Shown in pieces: positions 24,678 through 33,192 of a stretch of DNA of 64,000 nt; positions within the stretch are counted from its first letter, which is position 1, and each line of letters starts with the position of its first letter. Where the stretch lies: contig CAWBCV010000013.1 in the NCBI GenBank assembly GCA_963787425.1, positions 124,001 through 188,000 on the forward strand, written 5' to 3'. Source of the DNA: AP-15 sp963787425. Its GTDB lineage: Bacteria > Pseudomonadota > Alphaproteobacteria > ATCC43930 > CGMCC-115725. A model generated the notes under the pieces. It did not search any database, was not told where the DNA came from, and was given only the letters and a program-made list of their open reading frames with translations. The position numbers and the translations under genes are program-made.

Positions 24678-25676
24678 TCAAGCAGTCTCTCGGGTACCCG
24701 CGACGGATCTCAGCAACTCGTCGAGCGCTTCGGGAGCACGCCACGAGATTTCAACCTCGAGGACCTCGATGCCCGCTCTCTTTTCTGCCGGCACTCTGAC
24801 GATGTCCTTTGCGGTCGTAATCAGGCAGGCCCGCGCGCGCTCGGCGGCATGGAGCAGCTCGTCGATTTCGCTGGCGCGAAACGGGTGATGATCGGGAAAG
24901 GACCGGGTTTCTACCAGCTCGGACCCCAACCTCCGCAAAATCGCAAAAAATTTCTCTGGTCGGCCGATCCCGGCGAACGCCAGCAGGCGCCCCGCTGCCA
25001 ACCGTTCCCCGGCAACGGGCCGCAGAGCCGCAGGTATGACCGGCAAGGTAGCGCCAATTCCGAGCGTCGCCGGATCACGAGATGTATCCTCGGCGCCGAG
25101 CAATACAACCACGTCGGCGCGGGCGAGCCCGCGGGCGAGGCCTTCGCGCAAGGGGCCCGCGGGGATCACCCTTCCATTGCCGAAGCCGTAGGAGTCATCG
25201 ACGACCAGGAGCGAGACTGTCTTGGCGATGGTCGGATTCTGATAGCCGTCATCGAGAACGACCACTGCCGCTCCCGCAGCAACGGCCGCGCGGACCCCGT
25301 CTGCCCGGTAACGCGCCACCCAGCACGGCCCGCGTGCGGCGAGCAATAGCGCCTCGTCGCCGACTGCCGTGAAATCGTGGCGGGTCGGGTCGACCCGCAC
25401 CGGACCACCGAGACGGCCGCCGTAACCTCGGGTCACGATGTGTACTGCGACGCCACCCTCGGCGAGGCGCGAGGCCAACGCCAATGCGACCGGTGTCTTG
25501 CCGGCGCCGCCCGCGACCAAATTGCCCACGCAAATTACCGGAACTGCTGCGCAATGGGGCCGGGCAAGGACCCGTCGCAACCGTCCCGCGGCATCCCATC
25601 CCGCACCGGCCGGCCAGAGCAGGTCGGATAGAAGCCCCGGAGGTCTCGCCCAGAAGGCTGGGGCTCGGCGCATCAC
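24678..25676 (-). CDS. lpxK: tetraacyldisaccharide 4'-kinase
   Basis: 332 residues. Walker A lies in the family motif VGNLVAGGAGKTPVALALA (51-62), followed by VTRGYGGRLGGPVRVD, VGDEALLLAA, VVLDDGYQNPTI (the DDGXQ motif) and DHHPF. LpxK phosphorylates the 4' position of the lipid A disaccharide at the cytoplasmic face of the inner membrane. The N-terminal hydrophobic stretch is consistent with membrane attachment. Its ATG overlaps the waaA stop by four bases (ATGA), implying translational coupling, and the LpxL-type gene follows after one base. Length is typical. Confidence 0.96.
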   Translation of the reverse strand: MMRRAPAFWARPPGLLSDLLWPAGAGWDAAGRLRRVLARPHCAAVPVICVGNLVAGGAGKTPVALALASRLAEGGVAVHIVTRGYGGRLGGPVRVDPTRHDFTAVGDEALLLAARGPCWVARYRADGVRAAVAAGAAVVVLDDGYQNPTIAKTVSLLVVDDSYGFGNGRVIPAGPLREGLARGLARADVVVLLGAEDTSRDPATLGIGATLPVIPAALRPVAGERLAAGRLLAFAGIGRPEKFFAILRRLGSELVETRSFPDHHPFRASEIDELLHAAERARACLITTAKDIVRVPAEKRAGIEVLEVEISWRAPEALDELLRSVAGTRETA

Positions 25677-26980
25677 GCCCGCAACGTACGCGGCGGCGCC
25701 AAATCGCGCACCGGCGCGATCTGGTCGAGCCAGGGCGTAAGCCGCGCCGCCACCTCGTCAACAATGCCGAGACTCGCCGCCGTTGTCCGGGCAGCGGCGG
25801 CAGCGCGCTCGGCGCGCCGTCCAGGATCGGAAAGGAGCGCGGACACCGCTTGCGCAAGCGCCGCCTCGTCTCGCACGGTTTCGGCGGCGCCCGCCGCGGC
25901 GAGCAAGGCCGCCATAGCCGCGCAATTGCTCATATCAGGGCCGTGCAGCACAGCGCAATCGAGCCGGGCCGCCTCGAAAGGGTTGTGGCCCCCCTTGGCG
26001 ACTAGGGAGCCGCCGATGAAGGCGATTCCGGCCAGGCGGTAAAACAGCCCGAGCTCGCCGAGCGTGTCCGCCAGGTACACTTGCGTCTCGCGCGTGAGCG
26101 GTTCGCCGCGCCCTCGCCGGGCCACTCGCAGTCCTTGTCCCGTCAGCATTGTACAGATCGGTTCACTACGCGCCGGATGACGGGGAGCGATGATCGTCAG
26201 CAGATCGGAATGTTTGGCCGCGAGACCGCGATGAACCCGCGCGGCGATTTCCTCCTCGCCGGCATGGGTGCTGGCGGCGAGCCAGAGCGGACGCCAACCT
26301 GCCAGACGGCGCAGGCGGACTAGCTCCGAGCCGTCACACGGCAAAGCGGGAGCCGCCGATTTGAGATCGCCTACGCAGTCCACACGCGAGGCGCCGAGCG
26401 ACCGGAAACGTTCGGCCTGAACCTCGTCCTGGGCGAGGCACAGTCCGAATGCGCTCAGCACGTGCCTGATCAACCCCGGCCAATGACGCCAGCGGCCATA
26501 GGATCGCCTCGAGAGCCGGCCGTTGACCAGCACCATCGGGATGTCCCGGGCGTTGGCCGCGAACACCAGATTGGGCCACAGTTCGGATTCCACCCAGATC
26601 CCCAGATCGGGCTGCCAATGATCGAGAAACCGCGCGGTCCAGCCCGGCAGATCGGCCGGGACGAATTGGTGACGCGCATGCGGCGGCAACCGGGTCTCCA
26701 ACAACCGTGCCGAGGTGACGGTCCCGGTCGTGATCAGTACTTCCAGGCTCGGCCGGGTCGACAGCAGCTGTTCGATGAGCCCCAGAACCGAGGTCGCCTC
26801 GCCGACACTGGCGGCATGTATCCAGACCAGCGGACCCTGCGGGCGGGTCGCGCTTGCGGCGCCCCGGCGCTCGCGAAAGCGCTCCGGATGTTCCTTGCCC
26901 CGCTTGCGCCGCTGCGCCAGGTAGGCCGTCGCCATGGGCGTCAGCGGCCACGTCAAGGCGCTATAAACCCGAGGAAGCAT
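25673..26980 (-). CDS. waaA: 3-deoxy-D-manno-octulosonic acid (Kdo) transferase
   Basis: 435 residues. An N-terminal membrane-proximal helix is followed by HPERFRERRG with the catalytic Glu, VWIHAASVGEATSVLGLIEQL, LITTGTVTSARLLETRLP, WVESELWPNLV and ASTHAGEEEIAARVH. The C-terminal half has GEPLTRETQVYLADTLGELGLFYRLAGIAFIGGSL and GGHNPFEAA. This is the GT30 family, which adds one or two Kdo residues to lipid IVA. Start and stop overlap the flanking DUF374 and lpxK genes, so it is inside a tightly packed lipid A operon. Whether it is mono- or bifunctional cannot be read from sequence. Confidence 0.96.
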   Translation of the reverse strand: MLPRVYSALTWPLTPMATAYLAQRRKRGKEHPERFRERRGAASATRPQGPLVWIHAASVGEATSVLGLIEQLLSTRPSLEVLITTGTVTSARLLETRLPPHARHQFVPADLPGWTARFLDHWQPDLGIWVESELWPNLVFAANARDIPMVLVNGRLSRRSYGRWRHWPGLIRHVLSAFGLCLAQDEVQAERFRSLGASRVDCVGDLKSAAPALPCDGSELVRLRRLAGWRPLWLAASTHAGEEEIAARVHRGLAAKHSDLLTIIAPRHPARSEPICTMLTGQGLRVARRGRGEPLTRETQVYLADTLGELGLFYRLAGIAFIGGSLVAKGGHNPFEAARLDCAVLHGPDMSNCAAMAALLAAAGAAETVRDEAALAQAVSALLSDPGRRAERAAAAARTTAASLGIVDEVAARLTPWLDQIAPVRDLAPPRTLRA

Positions 26981-27732
26981 CAGCCGCCGGCAATGCGCCG
27001 CAGCGGCCGGGCCGCGTCACCGGGGGCCGGCGCCGGCGCACAATGGCCAACAAGACGCTCCGCCTCGCGAACCAGTTCGACCATCCTGCTCTCGACGAGA
27101 CGGCGGGCGCTCTCGATCCCTGCTTCGTCCAGATCCTCGCCAATCGTGATCGGCTCACCCCAGAAATAGATGCCGCGGCCAAATGGCCACGGGAGATGAA
27201 AGCGGTCCCACGTGGCAAGCACTCTGCGTCGGCTGGTCGCGTAGGCGATCGGCAGGATCGGCACCCGGGCGAGCCGGGCGATATTGACGATCCCGGTGCT
27301 CGCGGTCATCGCCGGGCCGCGCGGGCCGTCCGGCGTGATCCCGACGCAATCTCCCGCCTTGAGCCGCTTCAGAATCGAGCGAAGCGCAGCGGAACCGCCC
27401 CGGCTTGTCGAACCGGCAACCAAATCGACGCCGAAATAGGTCACGGCATCGGCGATGATCTGCCCGTCGGGATGGGCCGATATCAGCATATGCATCGGCG
27501 CCAGCCGCTGCCATGCCATCGGAATCATCAGCAGGCGCCCATGCCAGAAGGCGAGGATGAAAGGCTTCCCGTGGGCGCGCAGACGGTGCGGCCATTCCGC
27601 CCCTTCGACCGTCCAGCTCGTCGTCGCATAGACGAAGCGGATATACCAGTGGATGAACCAGCACGCCACCCGCCGCGCCCGCGCGTTGCGCAGAACGCGC
27701 CGCAAGATCGCTGGTCGGATCGGTCTCGGCAC
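26980..27732 (-). CDS. DUF374 lysophospholipid acyltransferase-like protein
   Basis: 250 residues. The family core is FILAFWHGRLLMIPMAW, AHPDGQIIADAVTYFGVDLVAGSTSRGGSAALRS and GDCVGITPDGPRGPAMTASTGIVNIAR. The spaced basic and Asp/Gly/Pro residues place it in the LPLAT superfamily, DUF374 branch. Homologues sit in this same position of the alphaproteobacterial msbA-waaA-lpxK cluster and have been tied to lipid A acylation in some bacteria. The precise acyl donor and acceptor here are unknown. The stop shares one base with the waaA start, and msbA ends six bases before its start codon. Confidence 0.9.
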   Translation of the reverse strand: MPRPIRPAILRRVLRNARARRVACWFIHWYIRFVYATTSWTVEGAEWPHRLRAHGKPFILAFWHGRLLMIPMAWQRLAPMHMLISAHPDGQIIADAVTYFGVDLVAGSTSRGGSAALRSILKRLKAGDCVGITPDGPRGPAMTASTGIVNIARLARVPILPIAYATSRRRVLATWDRFHLPWPFGRGIYFWGEPITIGEDLDEAGIESARRLVESRMVELVREAERLVGHCAPAPAPGDAARPLRRIAGG

Positions 27733-27738
27733 GCGCTT

Positions 27739-29520
27739 CTACACCGCGGCGTGCTGCTCGGCAAACTGCATCGCGTAAAGGCGGGCATAGAGGCCGCCGC
27801 GCGCCAGCAACTCCGGATGCCGGCCGGTCTCGACAATCTGCCCACGATCCAGAACGCAAATCAGGTCAGCGCCTTGAACCGTCGAGAGGCGATGCGCGAT
27901 GACGAGCGTGGTGCGTCCCCGGATCAGCGCATTCAGGGCGCGTTGCACCTGTCGTTCCAATTCGCTGTCGAGCGCCGAGGTTGCTTCATCGAGCAGCAAG
28001 ATCGGCGCGTTCTTGAGCATTGCGCGGGCAATCGCAATTCGTTGGCGCTGGCCGCCGGAAAGCCTGACGCCATGTTCGCCGACAGTCGTATCGTAGCCCT
28101 GCGGCAGCTCGTGGACGAAATCGTCGGCGGCGGCGGCCCGTGCCGCTTCTTCGATTTCGGCCGAGGACGCGCCGAACCGGCCATAGGCAATGTTGGCGCG
28201 CACCGTGTCGTCGAACAGACTGACCTCCTGAGCGACCAGCGCAACGGCGCCGCGCAGCGAGGCGATGGTCACCTGCCGCACATCCTGCCCGTCGATCGTA
28301 ATGCTTCCCCGTTCGATGTCATAAAACCGGGGAATCAGGTTGAGGATCGTCGATTTCCCGGCGCCTGACGGGCCGACCAGCGCCACGGTGTGACCGGCCG
28401 GGATCGTCAGCGACAGGCCGTCGATGACGGGTGTTCCGGGAATGTAGCCGAAGCGGACGCCCTCGAAGCGGATTTCGCCGCCGCTGATCCGCAATGGCCG
28501 CGCCCCGGGCAGCTCGCGGATTGCCGGCTCGACATCGAGCACCTCGAAGATTCGCTGGGCGGCGGCGAGGCCCTCCTGCAGCGAGGCGTTCAGATTGGCC
28601 AGACTCTTCAGCGGCTGATAGGCGAGCAGCAGCGCCGTGATGAACGAGAACAGGGCTCCGGGGGTCCGGGCGCCGCTGATGACCTGGTGACCGCCGTAGA
28701 GAATGACGACGGCGATGGCCGTTCCGCCGAGCGTCTCCATCATCGGCGAGGCGCGCGAGCGCGTCCGCGTGCCGCGATCGATCAGCGAGAAAAGGCGCTC
28801 GATCAGCCCGGCGGCGCGGCGCTCCTCGTACTCTTCCATGCCGTAGGCCTTGACGTGCCGCGCGCCTTGAAAGGTTTGACTCAACAAGGTGGTGAACTGG
28901 CCGATCTCGGCCTGGGCACTGGCGGTCACCCGGCGAATGCGCCGGCCGATCGCGACGATCGGGTGGATCGCCAGCGGGAAAACGAAGAATGAAATGAGGG
29001 CGAGAAGCCAATCCTGATAGAACATCACGCTGACCAGGAAGACGACCGTCAGCGTGTCCTTGCCGATGCCACCGAGGACATTTGCCGCCGCATTGCGCAG
29101 CAGCGCCGCGTCGCTCGTGAAACGGGAAATCAAGGTGCCGCTCGGATGAGCATGAAAATAGGCGAGATCGGCGCGCATCAGCCGGGCAAACAGCGCAATC
29201 TGTACATCGGCGATGACACGCTGGCCGACCCGGGTCATCAGCACGGCCTCACCGTAATCGGCGAGCCCCTTGACGAGGGCAAGGGCGAGCGCGCCGCCGG
29301 CGATCAGCAGCAACAGCGATCCCTCGCGCGCGACAAAGATGCGGTCGAGCACCGGCTCCATCAGCCAGGCGCGCCCGGCGGTGCTGCCGGCCGCGAGCCC
29401 CATCAGCACAAACGCAAACAGGATGCGCCGAATATGCGGGCGCATGAAGTCGCGCGCCAAGCGCCAAACGAGGGCCGCCGAGCGTCCCCCCATTCCCACG
29501 ATCGCCGGGTCTATTCGCAT
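27739..29520 (-). CDS. msbA: lipid A/phospholipid ABC exporter MsbA
   Basis: 593 residues from MRIDPAIVG; an in-frame ATG 18 codons upstream is less likely. Six membrane helices are followed by an ABC ATPase with ALVGPSGAGKSTILNLIPRFYD (Walker A), Q-loop ALVAQEVSLFDDTVRANI, signature VRLSGGQRQRIAIARA, Walker B ILLLDEATSALD and H-loop VIAHRLSTV. As a homodimer it flips core-lipid A from the inner to the outer leaflet. The Walker A, signature and Glu residues are intact. It is the first gene of the operon running down to 23717. The 180 bases separating it from the divergent zur gene must hold both promoters. Confidence 0.93.
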   Translation of the reverse strand: MRIDPAIVGMGGRSAALVWRLARDFMRPHIRRILFAFVLMGLAAGSTAGRAWLMEPVLDRIFVAREGSLLLLIAGGALALALVKGLADYGEAVLMTRVGQRVIADVQIALFARLMRADLAYFHAHPSGTLISRFTSDAALLRNAAANVLGGIGKDTLTVVFLVSVMFYQDWLLALISFFVFPLAIHPIVAIGRRIRRVTASAQAEIGQFTTLLSQTFQGARHVKAYGMEEYEERRAAGLIERLFSLIDRGTRTRSRASPMMETLGGTAIAVVILYGGHQVISGARTPGALFSFITALLLAYQPLKSLANLNASLQEGLAAAQRIFEVLDVEPAIRELPGARPLRISGGEIRFEGVRFGYIPGTPVIDGLSLTIPAGHTVALVGPSGAGKSTILNLIPRFYDIERGSITIDGQDVRQVTIASLRGAVALVAQEVSLFDDTVRANIAYGRFGASSAEIEEAARAAAADDFVHELPQGYDTTVGEHGVRLSGGQRQRIAIARAMLKNAPILLLDEATSALDSELERQVQRALNALIRGRTTLVIAHRLSTVQGADLICVLDRGQIVETGRHPELLARGGLYARLYAMQFAEQHAAV

Positions 29521-29648
29521 GGGTTCCCCGGCACTGTTAGAGCCGGGCACCGGTGTTGGCAAGCGTGACGGCATGGGCTTCAGCCAGCTCCGAAGACTGC
29601 TGACGCACGCGGCCTATTTGAGATCGCCGAGAAGCTCGGGCCTTTTGG

Positions 29649-29667
29649 ATCGTTATGCTATAACAAT
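29649..29667. promoter_or_regulatory. Zur-box-like operator
   Basis: ATcGTTATgctATAACaAT is a 19-base palindrome with one mismatched pair. It contains GTTAT-N3-ATAAC, which matches the core of known proteobacterial Zur sites (GTTATAnTATAAC type). It lies 34 bases upstream of the zur GTG, and the included TATAAC could be the -10 box, so binding would block transcription. Autoregulation by zinc-loaded Zur is the natural reading. It is also about 130 bases upstream of msbA on the other strand. Confidence 0.7.
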
Positions 29668-29700
29668 CAATTCGACCTGCATTGCTGCTAGAGGGCTGCT

Positions 29701-30153
29701 GTGACGCCTCGGCAAATCGAAAGCGCGCTGTCGCGCGCGCAACTGATATGCAAGATGCGCGGAGCACGGCTGACGCCGGTCCGGCGACGCGTTCTCGAGC
29801 TGATCCTATCATCGGACCAGCCGACGGGAGCCTATGCTCTGCTCGCCGAGCTGCGGCGCGGCCGCGGCAAGCTGGGACCGCCGACCGTCTACCGTGCGCT
29901 CGAATTCCTGCTCGCGAACAAGCTGATCCACAAGGTCGAGACTTCAAGTGCGTTCATCGCCTGTTGCGATGTCGAGCATCCGCACGAAAGTCAGTTCATG
30001 ATCTGCGACGATTGCGGCGCCACCGAAGAGCTCCGCGACAATGAGATCGTGCAGAGCCTGCGCCGCCTCGGGGAGGACAGAGGTTTTGCCGTCGAGCGCC
30101 AAATAATCGAGGCGCGCGGACTGTGCCCGGGCTGCCGCTCGGTACAGCGGTAA
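29701..30153 (+). CDS. zur: Fur-family regulator, Zur type
   Basis: 150 residues beginning with GTG behind GAGGG. A winged-helix domain (LTPVRRRVLELILSSDQPTGAYALLAEL, GPPTVYRALEFLLANKLIHKVE) is followed by the metal/dimer domain with HPHESQFMICDDCGATEEL and a second CXXC in GLCPGCRS. The two CXXC pairs form the structural zinc site. The GLCPGC tail after an IEARG strand is characteristic of Zur rather than Fur. It represses zinc uptake genes when zinc is plentiful. No znuABC genes are in the window. A matching operator lies just upstream. Confidence 0.88.
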   Translation: MTPRQIESALSRAQLICKMRGARLTPVRRRVLELILSSDQPTGAYALLAELRRGRGKLGPPTVYRALEFLLANKLIHKVETSSAFIACCDVEHPHESQFMICDDCGATEELRDNEIVQSLRRLGEDRGFAVERQIIEARGLCPGCRSVQR

Positions 30154-30441
30154 GTGCGCCCGTGGGCGTAGTGCTGGGCCGCGTCCGCGATTTGTTAGAG
30201 CGTAACCTGATCGAGCAGTGCGTAACGCAAAATTTGCGCCAGGCGCGCCACATGCCTTCCCCCTCGCCGCTCGCCGGGAGAGGGGCCGGGTAACGGGCGA
30301 GCCCTGCTCGCCACGGACCCGCAGCGGGTAGGTGATTTTCGCCTTCGCCCGACCAAGCCTCGGACGGATCCGAGTAACTAGAGGACCAGAGGGGCGGACC
30401 AACGGAAACAAGTGGTCATCCGGTACGATCTGGCGTTCGGG

Positions 30442-30711
30442 TCAAGTCCGGTCATTGCTGGATAAATGGGTTGGGGCTTTGGTGACGGTTACGCCTGCTG
30501 CTGGGGCATTGCGGGCAGTAAAATCTTTGTCGATCTCGTCGCGGATTGCCTTCAGCTGACGCTGCTCGAACTCGCTAATCCGGATGCCGCGCCAGCGGCC
30601 GGCAGCGCGAATGAGCGCGGCGTAGACGAGCTTCAAGACCACCAAAGGCATGCGGGATGACCTTGGGGCGCGGGCGCGCCTCGCCGAATAGCCGCTCGAT
30701 CGCCTTGGTCG
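30442..30711 (-). mobile_element. IS256-family transposase, C-terminal remnant
   Basis: On the minus strand, TKAIERLFGEARPRPKVIPHAFG matches the C-terminal core of IS256-type transposases. After a frameshift at about 30645, VVLKLVYAALIRAAGRWRG, ISEFEQRQLKAIRDEIDKDF and a tail ending in SSNDRT complete the C-terminus. The catalytic DDE residues and N-terminal half are absent. I could not identify terminal inverted repeats or a target duplication. It is an inactive fragment marking an old insertion in the decayed zone up to 33066. Confidence 0.75.
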
Positions 30712-31121
30712 CGCCGATCAGCCCGATGGCTCGGCGGATGCCTTCCAGCAGGCCGCCCTTCTCGGTGACATCAATGCTCGCTAGGGCCTCGACAATGCCG
30801 GGGAGGCCATCGCATCGGCGCCGACCTTCTCTCGGCCCAGCACGGTTAAAACCGAGCAAGTCATCCAAGCCGCCGTCGATGCCGATCGCGCAAACTTCTG
30901 ACCGTTCCAAAATCGCGTCCAACGTGAGCCCGGTCTCGATGATCGCGACCGAGCGGAAGCCCGGAGCTGAGCCGTCGTGTTTTGTCTTGAACGGGTCACC
31001 ACGGCGCGTAAATGTAACTCCGCCCGAGACGGCCTCGATCAGCCCTAGGGCGTCGAATACAGACCGTTTCGAATAATCGGCGGGGAGGAAGCGCGTTACC
31101 GTGCTGCGGGAGGCGCTTCTT
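30712..31121. other. no recognisable gene between IS remnant and patatin
   Basis: An open frame on the minus strand runs through this stretch into the transposase remnant (about 200 codons, from 31189). It includes IEAVSGGVTFTRRGDPFKTK and AIGIDGGLDDLLGF. I recognise no family in it. Its start overlaps the beginning of the patatin gene on the other strand, so it may be chance coding in GC-rich DNA or a piece of another lost gene. Confidence 0.3.
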
Positions 31122-32293
31122 ATGTCTGGAATCCGGCGTTCGCACCGGAAAAGCCATGTCGTAGCCGAACGGCCGCCTTTTGAGCGCATTGCCTTGCTGC
31201 TGCAAGGCGGCGGCGCCTTGGCTCCTATCAGGCCGGCGTCTATCAGGCGCTGGCGGAGGCCAACCTGCGTCCCGACTGGGTGGCCGGCATTTCGATCGGC
31301 GCCGTCAACTCCGCGTTGATCGCCGGCAATTCACCCGACAAGCGTGTCGAGAGATTGCGCGAATTTTGGGAAGCGATTACCACCCCTCCGTTCGGCATAG
31401 CGGATTTGCAGTGGTTTCAGCTGAAGGGCGAGTTCGCCCACAGCCTGGTCAATCAGGCGCGTTCCTTGGGCGCGCTGTTGGGCGGCGCCCCCGACTTTTT
31501 CAAACCGCGCGTGCCGCCACCCTATTTCCAGCCGAACGGTACCCTGGAGGCGATCAGCTATTACGATGTCGCCCCGCTGAAGGCCACCCTCGAACGCCTG
31601 GTGGATTTTGACCTGATCAATGCGGGCACAACCCGGTTCAGCGTCGGCGCGGTCAATGTCCGCACCGGCAATTTCGTGTACTTCGACAATATCACTCACC
31701 AGATCTGTCCGGAACACGTCATGGCCAGCGGTTCGCTGCCGCCGGGTTTTCCGGCCACCGAGATTGAAGGCGAGTACTATTGGGACGGCGGCTTGGTTTC
31801 CAATACGCCACTGCAATGGGTGTTGGACAGCCGGCCGGGTCAGGACACGCTCGCCTTTCAGGTCGATCTTTGGAGCAGCCGCGGAGAGTTCCCGCGAAAT
31901 CTGCTCGAAGCCGAGACCCGCCAGAAGGAGATCCGCTACTCGAGCCGCACTCGGATGGCGACCGACCAGTTCAAGCAAAAACAGCTGCTGCGTCGCGCCA
32001 CAGCTAAGCTTCTCGCCAAATTGCCGCCGGATCTGTTGCAGACGCCCGAGGCGGATATCCTCGCGGCAGAGGCGGACGAGAAAGTCTACAACCTCATCCA
32101 ACTAATCTATCGCGCCAAAAACTACGAGGGCAATGCGAAGGACTACGAGTTCTCGCGGCGGACAATGGAGGAGCATTGGACATCGGGTTACAACGACGCG
32201 GTGCGCACGCTCCGCCATCCCGAGGTGCTGCAGCGCCCGAACGGCTCGGACGGGGTGTTCACCTTCGATCTCGCATTTGACGGCCGCGAATGA
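31122..32293 (+). pseudogene. DUF3734 patatin-like phospholipase, one frameshift
   Basis: The ATG at 31122 leads into RIALLLQGGGALA, the oxyanion motif of patatin phospholipases. The frame breaks at about 31218, where a single missing G would restore GSYQAGVYQALAEANLRPDWVAG. The second frame then carries the nucleophile motif GISIGAVNSALIAG and the catalytic Asp in WDGGLVSNTPLQW. A long C-terminal DUF3734 region follows (QIDLW-like FQVDLWSSRGEFPRNL, YEGNAKDYEFSRRTMEEHW). The family is usually encoded beside 3-hydroxybutyrate dehydrogenase and is linked to polyhydroxyalkanoate granules. Apart from one base the gene is whole, so the break is recent or a sequencing error. Confidence 0.82.
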
Positions 32294-32382
32294 TTCGGCC
32301 GCCCATCATGTCACCGATCTGACGCTCGGCCTCGGCGAAGTCGTGTTCGATTACCTGAAAAAAACGCTTGAAAGGAACTCGC

Positions 32383-33066
32383 ATGTCCCGTTTCGACGGA
32401 AAGGTCGCGATCATCACCGGTGCGGCCAGCGGCATCGGCAAAGAGATCGCATTGCGCTTTGCGGCGCAGGGCGGCACGCCGGTCATCGCCGATCTCAATC
32501 TCGACGTCGCCGATGCGATGGCGACATGGCCGCATTGACGTGCTGGTCAGCAACGCCGGGATCCAGATCGTCAAGCCGGTCGTGATTTCCCGTTTCCCGA
32601 CTGGAAGCGCCTGCTGGCGATCCACCTCGACGGTGCCTTTCTGACCACCAAGGCTTGCTTGAAGCACATGTACGCTGCGAAATCCGGCAGCATAAGCTAC
32701 ACGGGCTCGGTGCACTCTAAGGAGGCCTCGGTTCTGAAGGCGCCCTAAGGCACCGCCAAACACGGGCCGCTGGGGTTGTGCCGGGTCGTCGCCAAGGAAG
32801 GAGCGCAGTACAATGTGCGTGCCAATGTGGTCTGTCCGGGCTTTGTGCGCACATCTTTGGTCGACAAGCAGATCCCCGAGCAGGCCAAGGAGCTCGGCAT
32901 CAGCGAAGAGGACGTCATCAAGCACGTGATGCTCAAGGACACCGTGGACGGCGAGTTCACCACCACCGAAGACGCCGCCGAGGCGGTATTGTTCTTTGCC
33001 GGCTTCAAGACCAACGCGCTGACCGGCCAGTCGTTGGTCGTCAGCCATGGGTGGCTTATGGAGTAG
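32383..33066 (+). pseudogene. 3-hydroxybutyrate dehydrogenase remnant
   Basis: MSRFDGKVAIITGAASGIGKE starts a typical SDR of the 3-hydroxybutyrate dehydrogenase type. About 40 codons of the second and third strands are missing, and TGA stops the frame at the join. IDVLVSNAGIQIV then continues in another frame. A further shift gives DWKRLLAIHLDGAFLTTKACLKHMY, and a TAA replaces the catalytic Tyr region (LKAP-stop-GTAKHG, normally APYVTAKHG). The tail to SLVVSHGWLME is open. With at least two frameshifts, one deletion and a stop in the active site it cannot function. The partner patatin upstream is also broken. Confidence 0.88.
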
Positions 33067-33083
33067 ATCATAATTCGCTCTCT

Positions 33084-33135
33084 TCCCGGCGAAAGCCGGG
33101 ATCTCTCCCAGCCATGCGCACCGGCCTTCGCCGGT
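33084..33135. repeat. paired intergenic palindromes
   Basis: TCCCGGC-GAAA-GCCGGGA (33084-33101) is followed by ACCGGC-CTTC-GCCGGT (33120-33135), between the dehydrogenase remnant and the convergent Mo-hydroxylase gene. Similar elements occur at 46648 and 57885. Confidence 0.55.
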
Positions 33136-33192
33136 ATGCCGTGATGGCCATTGAATTGAGAGACCGGACCTAACGGCGACGCGCGATGATGA

